From: Streptomyces sp. NBC_00259
GTDB lineage: Bacteria > Actinomycetota > Actinomycetes > Streptomycetales > Streptomycetaceae
Direction: 5' to 3'
NCBI RefSeq assembly: GCF_036181745.1
Contig: NZ_CP108080.1
Coordinates: 8,001,501 to 8,065,500 of the forward strand
Length of the DNA: 64,000 bases
Within the stretch, counting starts at the first letter, position 1. Every line of letters starts with the position of its first letter. A program made the position numbers and the translations under genes. Shown here piece after piece: positions 35,894 through 45,380 of the stretch. The notes beneath the pieces were generated by a model. The model searched no databases. It had not been told where the DNA came from and saw only the letters and a list, made by a program, of their open reading frames with translations.

Positions 35894-37033
35894 ATGACAT
35901 CACAGCGCCCGGCTCGAATACGCCACAAGCGCCTCCACGCCTCCGTCGCCCTGCTGGCTGCCGTCACCGTGGTCTCTGCATGCGGAGCCCCGACGGCTCG
36001 GCAGTCCACCACGGCCGGTGGTGCCGCTCCTGTTGCCGCACCGTACGTGCCTTGCGGGAACCCGTCGGTCAAGCTGGAGAAGATCAACCAGGACTTCCTG
36101 AACGAACTGGCCGCTGCCGGCGGGCCGCCGCTGTACAAGCTGTCCTACGAGGGGGCCCGCAAGGTACTGGACGACCTGCAGTCCAAGCCCGTGAACAAGC
36201 TTCCGGCCGACATCACCGAGCGCAATCTTCCCGTGGGCCCCGGCGGCTCGGTCTCCATCCGCATCGTCCGGCCCTCCGGGGTCAAGGGATCGCTGCCGGG
36301 CATCATCTACACCCATGGCGGAGGCTGGGTCCTGGGCAACGCGCACACCCACGACCGCCTGGTACGTGAGCTCGCCAACGGAGCGCGTGCCGCTGTCGTC
36401 TTCGTCAACTACACGCCGTCGCCCGAGGCCCGCTATCCCGTGGCCATCGAGCAGGCCCATGCCGCCGCAAAGTGGGTCGCCGAACACGGCAACGAGATCA
36501 ATATTGACGGCTCCCGGCTGGCCATCGCGGGGGACTCGGCCGGCGGCGGCATGGCTGCCGCGGTGACTCTGCTGGCGAAGGAGCGCGGTGGACCGAAATT
36601 CGCCCACCAGGCTCTCTTCTACCCAGTGACCGACGCTGACTTCGACACCGGCTCGTACAAGCGATTCGCCGAGAACTGCTTCCTCACGCGTCCGGGGATG
36701 CAGTGGTTCTGGGATGCCTATACCCCCAATGCCGCGGACCGCAAGAAGTCCACCGCTGCTCCTCTGCGCGCGAGCGTCGAGGAACTGCGTGGCCTTCCGC
36801 CGGCGTTGGTGATCACGGACTCGGATGTCCTGCTGGACGAGGGCACGGCCTACGCCGAGAAGCTGCGTGCGGCGGGCGTCCCGGTGACCGCCACCCACTA
36901 CGGAGAGGTCACCCACGACTTCATGATGCTCAACGCCCTGGCGAACACCAAGTCGGCCCGTGATGCTTTCGCACTGACGAACAGCACGCTGCGCGAAGCG
37001 CTCTACCCGGGGGACCAGAGCGCCGGCAAGTGA
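35894..37033 (+). CDS. Secreted lipoprotein esterase/lipase, HSL-type alpha/beta hydrolase
   Basis: 379 residues. A signal peptide ends in the lipobox VSAC, so the enzyme is probably membrane-anchored outside the cell. The hormone-sensitive-lipase fold shows HGGGW from H141 (oxyanion), GDSAGGG with nucleophile S215, an aspartate in DVLLDEG and histidine in EVTHDF. These cleave short-chain esters. ATG 35894 has GAGAGGG upstream; the frame extends to 35804. Monocistronic: a 22-bp perfect hairpin follows the stop within 15 bp. Confidence 0.9.
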   Translation: MTSQRPARIRHKRLHASVALLAAVTVVSACGAPTARQSTTAGGAAPVAAPYVPCGNPSVKLEKINQDFLNELAAAGGPPLYKLSYEGARKVLDDLQSKPVNKLPADITERNLPVGPGGSVSIRIVRPSGVKGSLPGIIYTHGGGWVLGNAHTHDRLVRELANGARAAVVFVNYTPSPEARYPVAIEQAHAAAKWVAEHGNEINIDGSRLAIAGDSAGGGMAAAVTLLAKERGGPKFAHQALFYPVTDADFDTGSYKRFAENCFLTRPGMQWFWDAYTPNAADRKKSTAAPLRASVEELRGLPPALVITDSDVLLDEGTAYAEKLRAAGVPVTATHYGEVTHDFMMLNALANTKSARDAFALTNSTLREALYPGDQSAGK

Positions 37034-37047
37034 CCCTCTGTGGCACC

Positions 37048-37094
37048 GCAGGGCCTGGTTGCGGCGGATTTCATCCGCCGCAACCAGGCCCTGC
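37048..37094. terminator. Long perfect hairpin terminator
   Basis: A 22-bp perfect inverted repeat with a 3-nt loop (TTC at 37070-37072), starting 15 bp after the esterase stop. Arms begin GCAGGGCCTGG and end CCAGGCCCTGC. No U-tract. Confidence 0.85.
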
Positions 37095-37468
37095 CCCGTG
37101 ATGCTACGGCCGAGCTTCGCGATAACGGCTTCCGCCCCGGCAGCAGACTGGTACGTGGGTGTGCCGCCTCGCTGCTGTTCCCGCCCCGGTATCGCGTGCG
37201 TCCGCATACACTTACGGGCCGTCCCCGTTCACGGGAACAGCAAGGGCCACGGTGCCCCGCATGTCGAGCCAGACCGCGTCTCTGCCGCGGACCATGCGCA
37301 GCACCACGTGATCACATCCCTGGCAGCGTGCCACCAGGCCGGGAGGCGGGATTACGTCAGGCCCCTGGGGACCCGACCGATCTCTTACGCGGCAGATGTT
37401 TCCACGCGAGAAGTTCAGGCTTCAAACAACCGGGTCGTGGTGACGCTCACACCTGTCAGTGGTAGGTC
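37095..37468. other. No gene recognised (374 bp)
   Basis: Between the esterase terminator and a small gene. No conserved motif; the last 50 bp should carry the small gene's promoter. Confidence 0.35.
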
Positions 37469-37633
37469 ATGGACATGACGCTCGCAGTCCTTAGGGTCAG
37501 GTGGACCGGGGACGGCCGCGAACGGGCCTCGGCCGTCAGCTACGACGAGGCCAGCGCGCAGCACCGCAAGAAGCTGCTCGAGGCAGAAGGTGGGAGCGAC
37601 GTGAGAGTCATCCCCGTGAAGCCGGGCGAATAG
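37469..37633 (+). CDS. Small hypothetical protein (54 aa)
   Basis: Reads MDMTLAVLRVRWTGDGRERA, then VSYDEASAQHRKKLLEAEGG and VRVIPVKPGE-stop: a beta-helix-beta pattern with charged helix. The start may be either of two ATGs (37469 or 37475), with GTAGGT just upstream. It is followed at 25 bp by a 12-bp hairpin. Size, codon bias and terminator support a real gene; the family is unknown to me. Confidence 0.6.
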   Translation: MDMTLAVLRVRWTGDGRERASAVSYDEASAQHRKKLLEAEGGSDVRVIPVKPGE

Positions 37634-37657
37634 ACCCTGCTGGCAGCAGCCTTCCGG

Positions 37658-37686
37658 AGCGGCCTGGCGAAGTGCGCCAGGCCGCT
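37658..37686 (+). terminator. Terminator hairpin after the small gene
   Basis: AGCGGCCTGGCG / CGCCAGGCCGCT, 12 bp perfect, 5-nt loop. Also downstream of the convergent XRE regulator, so possibly bidirectional. Confidence 0.75.
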
Positions 37687-37716
37687 TCTGCATGCCCGTT
37701 GGATCGAAACGAACCC

Positions 37717-38601
37717 CTAACCAGCGCAGCATTCCGCGCTGTCATCAGCGACAGACCGGTCAGAAAGCGAGCGCAAGGCTCGTGCGGACGGGGATCCCGG
37801 CTCCGCCGTCTGCAGGATGAGGGTCTGATCTGGGTCGCCGGGAACGGGGAGGGCCTCGAAGTCCAGCGTGATCTCGCCGACGCGGGGGTGGCGGTAGTTC
37901 TTGGTGCCATAGGCGTGCTCAACCACTTCGTGGTCACCCCACCAGCGGCGGAAGTTGTCGTCCTGGTCCGACAGCTCAGCAATCAGTTCGGTCAGCAGGG
38001 CGTCTTGTGGGTGGCGGCCTGCGTAGAGGTGGAGGGATGCCACGGCGTCGCGTCCGGCCGCCGCCCAGTCGGTGAAGAGTTCGCGGGCAGCTGGGTCGAG
38101 GAAGACGTAGCGCGCCACATTGCGCTCGCGACGTGGCATGGCATCAAAGTCTGTGTAGAGGGCGCGAGTCAGGGGATTGGCGGCCAAGACGTCCATGCGA
38201 CAGCCGATGATCATTGCGGGGGTGTCGCGCAGGCTGTCCACCAGCCTGTGCAGTCCGGGTCGGACGCGCTGCGGAGGTGCGGGGCTGTCGGAGGTCCGGG
38301 CGGTAGGTCGCCTAGCGAGATCAAAGAGATGGGTGCGTTCGGCATCGTCCAGTCGCAGGGCCCGGGCCACGGCGTCCAGCACAGTGTCGGAAGCGTTGAT
38401 GGGGCGGCCTCGCTCCAGGCGGGTGTAGTAGTCCGCACTCAGCCCGGCGAGCAGGGCAACCTCCTCGCGGCGCAGCCCCGGTACGCGACGGCCGGCTCCA
38501 GCTGTCAGACCCACCTGCTGCGGGGTCACTCGGGCCCGGCGGGAGCGCAGGAAACCGCTCAGCTCCGCCTTGTCGCCCGCCCCAGAAGACGCGCTGGCCA
38601 T
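37717..38601 (-). CDS. XRE-family regulator with MmyB-like ligand-binding domain
   Basis: 294 residues: N-terminal helix-turn-helix LSGFLRSRRARVTPQQVGL, RRVPGLRREEVALLAGLSAD and YYTRLERGR, then the MmyB-like/PAS-like domain with DVLAANPLTRALYTDF, RYVFLDPAARELFTDWA and HPRVGEITLDFEALPVPGD. Such regulators often control a divergent oxidoreductase, here the aldo/keto reductase at 38826. ATG 38601 fits the family; 38613 is also possible. Confidence 0.92.
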   Translation of the reverse strand: MASASSGAGDKAELSGFLRSRRARVTPQQVGLTAGAGRRVPGLRREEVALLAGLSADYYTRLERGRPINASDTVLDAVARALRLDDAERTHLFDLARRPTARTSDSPAPPQRVRPGLHRLVDSLRDTPAMIIGCRMDVLAANPLTRALYTDFDAMPRRERNVARYVFLDPAARELFTDWAAAGRDAVASLHLYAGRHPQDALLTELIAELSDQDDNFRRWWGDHEVVEHAYGTKNYRHPRVGEITLDFEALPVPGDPDQTLILQTAEPGSPSARALRSLSDRSVADDSAECCAG

Positions 38602-38825
38602 GACATCCAGCATAGGCGGGCCAGTACGACTCGTCGGCGCGAAAGGGGGTCTCGCAGGCCCTGGATCGACGGGTCCCGGTTCAAGGGGGTCACCTTGGGA
38701 GGGCCACGGGCGTCGGGGAGCCGGTTAGCTGGACGCACCGGCCAAAACGGACGTCGCAAGACCGTGCGGCGCCCGGGAGCGTTTCCCTCTGGCCGGACAT
38801 GACAATCCATGGCAAGGAACCAGCG

Positions 38826-39761
38826 ATGTCCACATCCCAGCCCGTCACTCCGCCGGTCGCCAGCACCGTCACCATCGGTTCCGACCTGGTTGTGAACCGG
38901 ATCGGCTACGGCGCGATGCGCCTGACCGGAGACCATCAGTGGGGCGAGATCCCCGACCGTGCGGCCGGTATTGCGCTGCTCAGGCGCGCCGTCGAAACAG
39001 GTGTGACCTACATCGACACCGCCGACGCCTACGGCCCGCACACCAACGAGACCCTTATCCACGACGCCCTGCACTCCTACCCCGACAACCTCGTCATTGC
39101 GACCAAGGGCGGCTTCATCCGGGGCGGACCCGACTACGCGGATTTCGGGGCTGTCGGCAACCGGGAGTACCTGCGCCAGTCGGCCTACCTCAGCGCCCGG
39201 CGTCTTGGGGTCGAGCAGATCGGCCTGTACTACCTGCACAGCCCCCACGCGACCGACGTCCCCTTCGCCGACCAGGTCGCGACTCTCGCCGAACTGCGCG
39301 AGCAGGGGCTGATCCGGCACATCGGCCTGTCCAACGTCAGCCCGGAGCAATTCCGTGAGGCCACCAAGATCGTAGACATCGCCGCCGTCACCGCCCTCTA
39401 CAACCTCGGCGACCGTACCGGGGCCGCTCTGCTCGCGGCCGCCGAGGAGACCGGCACGGTCTTCTCTCCCTGGTTTCCCACCAGCTTGCCGAAGTTCTCC
39501 ACTGATGGGTCGGACAAGGCCACTGACGAGTCGCACTTCGGTGCCATCCTCGACCCCATACGTGACAAGCACGACGCCACGGTGCCCCAGATCGCACTCG
39601 CCTGGCTGCTGCACCGATCGCCGCTTATCCTCCCCATCCCTGGCACGACATCGCCGGCCCACTTGGACGAGAACCTCGCCGCCGCCGCGATCCGCCTCAC
39701 GGACGAGGAAGTGAACGCTATTACCGGCCTCATTCCGGAAGGGCCGACCCGAACCGCGTAG
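38826..39761 (+). CDS. Aldo/keto reductase
   Basis: 311 residues forming a TIM barrel: GYGAMRLTG, then DTADAYGPHTNE (catalytic D-Y), LVIATKGGF (K), LYYLHSPH (H) and RHIGLSNVSPEQ, ending PIPGTTSPAHLDENLAAA for NADPH binding. All four tetrad residues are present. Substrate unknown. ATG 38826 has AAGGA upstream; the frame also starts at 38799. Divergent from the XRE regulator and closed by a terminator. Confidence 0.93.
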   Translation: MSTSQPVTPPVASTVTIGSDLVVNRIGYGAMRLTGDHQWGEIPDRAAGIALLRRAVETGVTYIDTADAYGPHTNETLIHDALHSYPDNLVIATKGGFIRGGPDYADFGAVGNREYLRQSAYLSARRLGVEQIGLYYLHSPHATDVPFADQVATLAELREQGLIRHIGLSNVSPEQFREATKIVDIAAVTALYNLGDRTGAALLAAAEETGTVFSPWFPTSLPKFSTDGSDKATDESHFGAILDPIRDKHDATVPQIALAWLLHRSPLILPIPGTTSPAHLDENLAAAAIRLTDEEVNAITGLIPEGPTRTA

Positions 39762-39848
39762 TCGATGTGCACGGGGTAGGAAGCCTGCTGGCCGATCCCG
39801 CTACCTCGCCACTTCCGCCAACTGCCGCATCCCCTCACCCGAGGGTCA

Positions 39849-39877
39849 CCGCATCGGGGTCCCTGGCCCCGATGCGG
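39849..39877 (+). terminator. Terminator hairpin after the aldo/keto reductase
   Basis: CCGCATCGGGG / CCCCGATGCGG, 11 bp perfect with a 7-nt loop, 88 bp after the stop. Confidence 0.7.
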
Positions 39878-39930
39878 TCCAGCGAGCCACCCCTGCCAGC
39901 ACACGATGCCAATCAGCGCTGGAGCCATAC

Positions 39931-40338
39931 ATGTTCCGCAGTTTGTGGTCAGGCACACACCGCCTGCCGCACGACACCACCGCACCCGCGACGGCCCGAC
40001 GCATCACCCACACCCTCCTCGCTCGGTGGGGCTGGGAACCCGACAGCATCGACTCCGCCGTGCTGGTCGTCTCCGAACTCATCACCAACGCGGTTGAACA
40101 CGCCAACCCGCCCCTGTCTTTGGACCTGCAACCTCATTCACCCACGATCGGCTCCCCGGACCTGCGTATCCAGGTCACCGACGGCGGCCCCGCCAGTGCA
40201 CCCGGCCCATGGACCAGGAGCTGTGCCGCCGACGAACACGGCCGCGGAAAACTCCTCATCGCCCACCTCGCCACTCCCACAGAAGCGAGCAACTCCGTTC
40301 ACAGCCAGGAGGTCACCATTCCCTCCAAGCAGGGGTGA
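39931..40338 (+). CDS. RsbW-like ATP-binding protein (anti-sigma-type HATPase)
   Basis: 135 residues of the GHKL fold: N box VVSELITNAVEHA, G1 box VTDGG and G2 box EHGRGKLLIAHL. This short single-domain form is abundant in Streptomyces, where some members are anti-sigma kinases; no sigma or anti-anti-sigma partner is adjacent. ATG 39931 follows a GGAG-like site. Confidence 0.85.
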   Translation: MFRSLWSGTHRLPHDTTAPATARRITHTLLARWGWEPDSIDSAVLVVSELITNAVEHANPPLSLDLQPHSPTIGSPDLRIQVTDGGPASAPGPWTRSCAADEHGRGKLLIAHLATPTEASNSVHSQEVTIPSKQG

Positions 40339-40389
40339 ATAGCGGAAGGCACGAGGCCCGTCTCAGTTTCCGTCTCCTTGCGAGGAGCG

Positions 40390-40490
40390 CACCGGCACCT
40401 GACGGTCCCGCGCGGCCACAAGTCCGGGGATCTGCGTCTGGACGCCTGGCTCGGCCGACAACGCGCAGCCCACCGCGAACATCGCTTCTC
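40390..40490 (+). pseudogene. Helicase-associated domain fragment
   Basis: HLTVPRGHKSGDLRLDAWLG, RQRAAHREHRFSDE matches the repeat unit of Streptomyces helicase-associated (HA) domain proteins (HLxVPRxHxxxGxxLGxWVxxQR). No start, further repeats or helicase core are present. Confidence 0.5.
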
Positions 40491-41187
40491 CGACGAGCCG
40501 ACGGCCTCTGATCACTTCATGGCGTCGCCTGCTGGAAGCCGCGCGTGCCAAGGCCGGCAGCACGGCGATGGACATCCCGGATGCCTCGTCGCTTCACCAG
40601 CGATGAGCAGTCAGCCAAGGCGCTTGACCGGCGTTGATGTCAAGGGCTGCGTGCCTGGGCATCGTGACCGACGCCGTGCACCATGCCGTGGACCTCGCCC
40701 GCGCCCCAGTCCTCGCCATGCTCGAGGACCGGGCCGGGCCGTTCGCGGACGCCGGCCCGTGGGCGGCCTGGCGTTGGACCCAGTCTGGCCGCCGCCGCGC
40801 CTGTATCGGCGGACTGCGGCGCCGTTGGGCTGAAGCAGCCGCCCTCCCGGCTGTTCGAGCAGGTCAGGCAGGTGAGGGGCCGGGTGCGGGAACCTGCGTC
40901 CAAGGTGTTGCTGGCGCCGGGGTGTTCGCGGTCCGGCCGGAGTGAGACCGTGAGGCGCATGCTTCCGACATATTCCCGGCACGCCTCTATCGGACTGAAT
41001 GGACGAGGCGCATTCTGGACCCACCCCGTCCGAGGTCGCTGCGGCTCCTGGGCGTGGGACACGCCGTCCCTCCCGGCCCTCCCCACGGGAGGGCCGACGC
41101 TTGCCCACCACCATCCGGAGTCGTTACCGCGGCGAGACTTCCACGCATACCTTCCCCAAGTGACCGCGGGGGGTGTGCGTGTCCGGC
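40491..41187. other. No gene recognised (about 700 bp)
   Basis: Reading frames such as 40634-40945 plus (DAVHHAVDLARAPVLAMLED) are protein-like in places but match no family and lack a clean start. Probably decayed sequence. Confidence 0.35.
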
Positions 41188-41418
41188 TCAGTCGTGATCG
41201 AGGTGTGGGCAGGTGGGGATCGCGAATTCTCCGTCTTCTGGACGTCCGTTGATGTTCGCGTGAATCGTGACGCTGAAGCCCTCGCCGGGTACAGGGCGAG
41301 GGGTTGAGGCACTGGAGAGCCAGAGACCGCAGATCCCGTCGGCGGCTCGCTCCGCTGCTGCCTGAGTGTCCGCCGTGATCTCGATCCTGATCAGGTCCTG
41401 TGACTCACCATTGCTCAC
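41188..41418 (-). CDS. Small hypothetical protein (76 aa)
   Basis: Reads MSNGESQDLIRIEITADTQA, AAERAADGICGLW and PGEGFSVTIHANINGRPEDG, ending HLDHD. The alternating beta pattern with a helix of AAERAADGI suggests a small alpha/beta protein. GTG start with GGGAG 6 bp upstream supports it. Function unknown. Confidence 0.65.
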   Translation of the reverse strand: MSNGESQDLIRIEITADTQAAAERAADGICGLWLSSASTPRPVPGEGFSVTIHANINGRPEDGEFAIPTCPHLDHD

Positions 41419-41572
41419 GGTCTCCCAACGCCGCGGACTGCTTCGAGGTATCGCAACGTCCGGCGTCGCTGATCCCTGCCTGATGGACGGTATGCATTCG
41501 CCGCCCTATCACTGTGGGCCGACAAGGCCGGGGGAGTAGCCGGAACGGCGGTGCCTGGTCTCGCGGCACAGC

Positions 41573-41848
41573 ATGAAACTGGGCGCTGTGTGGCTGGCTG
41601 GCGGCCTGCTCACGTTGTTCCGGGAGGCCGTCATCGGCGGCGACCGCCTGACGCGGGAGCTGTTGGCAGATTCGTACGCCATCTACGTCGTCCATCGCCC
41701 GCTCGTGGTGACCCTGCAGTACGAGCTGGCGGAGCGCGGCCTGTCCGCGGCCGCCGCATGGAGCATCGTCTCCGGCACCGCCGTATCGATGGCCTTGCTG
41801 CTTGCCGCGGGGCTGCGCAGGATGCCGGGGTGCTGGCGGGTGCTGTGA
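41573..41848 (+). pseudogene. Acyltransferase family 3 C-terminal remnant
   Basis: 91 residues: GGLLTLFREAVIGGDRLTRE, LLADSYAIYVVHRPLVVTLQ, then a final membrane helix AWSIVSGTAVSMALLLAAGL and RRMPGCWRVL. The SYAIYVVHP-like segment is the last conserved block of OafA/acyltransferase_3 proteins. The eight or so upstream helices are missing. Confidence 0.65.
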
Positions 41849-41867
41849 TGCTTCCGCTGCCGGTCGC

Positions 41868-43238
41868 TCAGTCGTCTTCGTCCTCCTTGTGCTTCCCTTG
41901 CTTGTTCCCCCTCTGCTCCCGCTCGGTTTCCTGCTCCGGACGGTCTGCGGTGCTGGTCGGCAGCGATACGGTGGATGAAGGGTCGGGTGTGTCGGACGGG
42001 GAGTCGGTCGGCTCCTGAGTCGTCGTGGGGCTCGTGGTGCCGGGCGTGTCGGTTTTCGGGGCCTCTGCCGAACTGCGGCCCGGCGAGAACCACAGCATCC
42101 CGGCGAGCATCGCGGCCAGGAAGGTCACCGCCCCGGCGGCCACGCCTGCGACCTTCGGCCGGTGCGCCACGAGTCCGCGGATCCCTGGCCCGACCCGGCG
42201 CCGAGGCGCACGTGACCGACGCGTGTGCCCGGCGGAGGAGGGCAAGGCGTAGGTGGTCGCGGGGCCGGACTCAGTAGCGTGCGGCAGCCGTCCGGAGTGG
42301 GCGCCGTGGCCTGGTGATGGCGCGGATGCGGTCCCCGTCGCAGGGGCAGGGGCAGGGGCAGGTAGCGGCTCGGGTCGGCCCTGCCAGGCGCCGGTGGCGA
42401 ACCAGTCAGCGACCTGCTGCGCGGTGGGCCGGCCCTCGGGCTGCTTGGCGAGGAGAGCCAGGAGGTAGTTCTCGAAGGCGGCCGGGATGTCCGCGCCCAG
42501 CTGCCGGGGCGGCACGGGGGAGGCGTCCAGGTGCTGGTGGAGGATCGCGACAGCGGTGTCGGCCTGGAACGGCGGGCGGCCGGTGAGGAGCTGGTAGAGC
42601 ACACAGCCCAGGGCGTACACGTCGCAGGCCGGACCGGCGGGCCGGCCGAGGGCACGCTCGGGGGCGAGGTAGAGGCTCGTGCCGACGATCTGTCCCGTCC
42701 TGGTGAGGGCGGCGGCTGGATCGTCGACGAAACGGGCGATGCCGAAATCACCGATCTTGAGCGTGCCGTCGGCGTCCAGAAGGAGGTTGGCGGGCTTGAT
42801 GTCGCGGTGCACGACGCCTTGCTGGTGGGCGGCGGCGAGCCCGGCGGCGGCCTGCGCGGCGATCCGCGCCACCTGCTCGGCGGGCAACGGGCCGGCGGTG
42901 GTGAGGTGGCGGGCGAGGCTGTCGCCCTCGACCAGCTCCATCACCAGGAAGAGACGGTCCTCGTGCTCGCCGAAGTCGAAGACGCCCACCACATGAGGGT
43001 GGCTGAGTCTCCCCGCGGTTTGTGCCTCCAGGCGGAAACGTGAGGCGGCCGTCGGGTCCGTGTCCTGGGGGAGCAGGAGTTTGACGGCCACCGGTCTGCC
43101 GAGGGTCTCGTCGAAGGCTCGCCAGACCTCTCCCATCGCGCCGCGTCCGATCGGATCGTGCAGCCGGTACCGGCCCGCTATCAGCACCTGTGTTTCATCC
43201 TCATGCCGTGAGACGTCTCGACCGCCGCAGGCTGTCAC
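41868..43238 (-). CDS. Membrane-anchored serine/threonine protein kinase (PknB-like)
   Basis: 456 residues. The kinase domain (about 22-280) has the Gly loop IGRGAMGEVW, VAVKLL, HRDIKPANLLL, IGDFGIA and the APERA P+1 loop; all catalytic residues are present. A Pro/Ala/Thr juxtamembrane region is followed by one membrane helix (VAGVAAGAVTFLAAMLAGML) and a Ser/Thr/Glu/Lys-rich external tail with no PASTA repeat. The GTG at 43238 gives the longest form; a GTG at 43184 with GAGGA upstream may be the true start. Confidence 0.92.
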   Translation of the reverse strand: MTACGGRDVSRHEDETQVLIAGRYRLHDPIGRGAMGEVWRAFDETLGRPVAVKLLLPQDTDPTAASRFRLEAQTAGRLSHPHVVGVFDFGEHEDRLFLVMELVEGDSLARHLTTAGPLPAEQVARIAAQAAAGLAAAHQQGVVHRDIKPANLLLDADGTLKIGDFGIARFVDDPAAALTRTGQIVGTSLYLAPERALGRPAGPACDVYALGCVLYQLLTGRPPFQADTAVAILHQHLDASPVPPRQLGADIPAAFENYLLALLAKQPEGRPTAQQVADWFATGAWQGRPEPLPAPAPAPATGTASAPSPGHGAHSGRLPHATESGPATTYALPSSAGHTRRSRAPRRRVGPGIRGLVAHRPKVAGVAAGAVTFLAAMLAGMLWFSPGRSSAEAPKTDTPGTTSPTTTQEPTDSPSDTPDPSSTVSLPTSTADRPEQETEREQRGNKQGKHKEDEDD

Positions 43239-43716
43239 TCACCACGTGGGCTCGGGTGACGGTGGGGGACCGCAGCCGCCCCAGCCTACCGGGCCGTGGC
43301 AGGAGGGACCTGGCGAGCCGCCGAGGGCGAACACAGGCCGGTGAGGTTGCGGTGGGGCGGAAGCTGAGGGTGGGCTCTCGGAGCCGGGCCTTGATGGAGG
43401 CGGGCTCTTGTCGAGTGGGTGGGCCGGGCACACCCAGGACGAGAATGCGGCGTCGACGCCTATGGATGGAGGCCGCGGTGGCCAAGGGCCGTTCCTCCAG
43501 ATCGCTTCGGTGTTCTTCCTGTCTGCGCTTCGGACGTCGGCCCTGCGCTTCGTGGCAAGGGCAAACCAGCTGGTGGGGGAAGGGCGCGGGGCAGCTCGCT
43601 GTCTACCCGAGGCGGAACGTGCCAAGGTGGGTGTGCGCCGATGCCACCGCGTCACTCCAACGACTGCCACGTCGCTGAACCGGCGGCCGTGGCTCGCGAG
43701 TCGGATCGGACGCTGC
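43239..43716. other. No gene recognised (478 bp)
   Basis: Between two minus-strand genes; frames on both strands look like antisense noise. Confidence 0.35.
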
Positions 43717-44357
43717 CTAGGGCTGGCTGGAGCGCCGCTTCGATGACTTGGGTTTGGCGCTCGGCATGCCGTGGCCTTTCCCGGTCTTGTTCGCCTTCGT
43801 CGGCGACGAGGTGGCCGTGTCTGCTGAGCCCGTCAACTGGGCGCAGTAGGCCCCCACGTGCTGTTCGCCGCCCGCAGCCTGGACGAGACGCTGCCATGCC
43901 GTTGCGTCCAGGGCGTGGCCACGGTTCTTGGCCCTCTCGTAGGCGCGGCAGTGCGCCTCGACGTCCTTTGCCGTTCCGGGGTGTGGGGAGGGGGTGGTGG
44001 GTGCCGTGCTGGGCCCGGCGGAAGGCGAGCTCTGTTCGCGGGGCGTGTGTGCCAGCGGAGTGCTGTGGCTGGTGCCGGGATCGGGAATGTCGTGCTGCTG
44101 CGTGTCCACCATGCCGATGGAGGCGAAGGCGATGCCGCCCAGCAGGGCGCTCGTCACGAGGGCGACCGTTCCGCCGCGCGCCCAGCGGTGCTTCTGAGGC
44201 GTCGGGCGCCAGTCGTCGCGGCGCCGGGTTCTCAGGGTCCGATCGCGCGCCTTGCGCGCGCTTCGGAATGCGGCGATGGCGGACTGGGGGGTGGGGTGGC
44301 GTCGCGCCGGCGGGCCTCGCCGCTCAACCGCTCATCTCCGTTTCGCTCGGTGCTCAT
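43717..44357 (-). pseudogene. Single-pass membrane protein paired with an ECF sigma factor, frameshifted
   Basis: Starting at an ATG that overlaps the sigma stop (ATGA at 44354-44357) the frame codes MSTERNGDERLSGEARRRDA, then shifts at a CCACCCCACCCCCC tract near 44285-44300. In the new frame AIAAFRSARKARDRTLRTRR, WARGGTVALVTSALLGGIAF (membrane helix) and an external Pro/Ser-rich part with two cysteines (DVEAHCRAYERAKNRG, HVGAYCAQL) reach 43717. The layout is that of a membrane partner or anti-sigma-like protein of unknown family. The shift in a C run may be a base-call error. Confidence 0.65.
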
Positions 44358-44936
44358 CTCGGTTCCCCCAGCGTCCGCGCGACACCATGTGTCACATCGT
44401 CAGGGCCGAGCAGACGGGCCAGACTCCTCAACCCGCGGCGGGTCAGAAGCCGTACGACCGGGCGGGGCCTGCCCATCACCCGGGCGGCTGCGTGTTCGTC
44501 CAGGCGTACGACGTGGCGGAGGAGGCCGCCTCGGCCTGGGCGCGGGTCAGCCGGGCGACCAGGGCCCGGGCCGTCTCGGCGGACAGCGTTGCTCGGGCAG
44601 GGTGTGGGCGATGTGGTCCACGGTCGGCGGCGTCCAGGGGCTTCCCGGAGAGCCGGGCGCTGCCCCGTGAAGCCGGAAGCGGCCCAGCGCGTGCTGCCGG
44701 GCAATACTCGCCGTCCAACCGCGGAATCCGTGCCCGTCGCCGCGAAACCGTGGTAGCACGCATGCGATCTCCCGCCAGGCAGCGGCGGCGATGTCCTCGG
44801 CGTCCTCACCCGCGATCCCGCGCAGGTAGCCGAGCAGACCCGGTTGGACCAGCCGGTACAGCACGACGAAGGCGGCCTCGTCACCGTCCTGGGCCCGAAC
44901 GACCGCCGTGCTCAGCGCGGGATTGTCGGCCGACAC
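44354..44936 (-). pseudogene. ECF sigma factor (atypical), frameshifted
   Basis: GTG 44936 opens VSADNPALSTAVVRAQDGDE, AAFVVLYRLVQPGLLGYLRG and EDAEDIAAAAWREIACVLPR, a sigma region 2. After about 44640 the conserved text changes frame (ATLSAETARALVARLTRAQA), then again (LLRHVVRLDEHAAARVMGRP, RPVVRLLTRRGLRSLARLLG) for region 4, ending at 44354. At least two indels. GAGGAGG precedes the start; the stop overlaps the partner gene. Confidence 0.75.
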
Positions 44937-45380
44937 GCGCTGAGCGTGCCCTCCTCGTCCCACGATCCGTCCCCCCACTGGCCAAACCAACGCCCCCGGA
45001 GCTTACGACAGGTCGCATCCGCGTCCCATCATGCGAGTGGGATGTTGTCCTTCGCCCCGCCCTGCTGCCAGTGACGCGTGCAGGGACAGACCCGTCACGG
45101 GGGGAAACGAGCCTGTCCCTGCGCGCCGGAGCCCGCGTACCTCCCCCTAGAGGGCGGGCCCTGTGACCCTCATTGCGGGTCACTTACTCCAGCGCGTTGT
45201 GCACTTGGAGTGTCACGGGCGTCGGCTGATGGTTGCGAGATCAACACTCTTGTGAAGAGGAGTACTTGTTGTCATCACGCGTCGGCCACGAACGATATGG
45301 CTGTCCAGCGAGAGAAACGCCGGGAGCACGCCGGCGCGCCGCAGGACACGCCCGCTGTGTCACCTGGGGCGGAAGCCCGG
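44937..45380. other. No gene recognised (444 bp)
   Basis: Contains the sigma gene's promoter side and sequence downstream of the HicB-like gene. No motif found. Confidence 0.35.
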
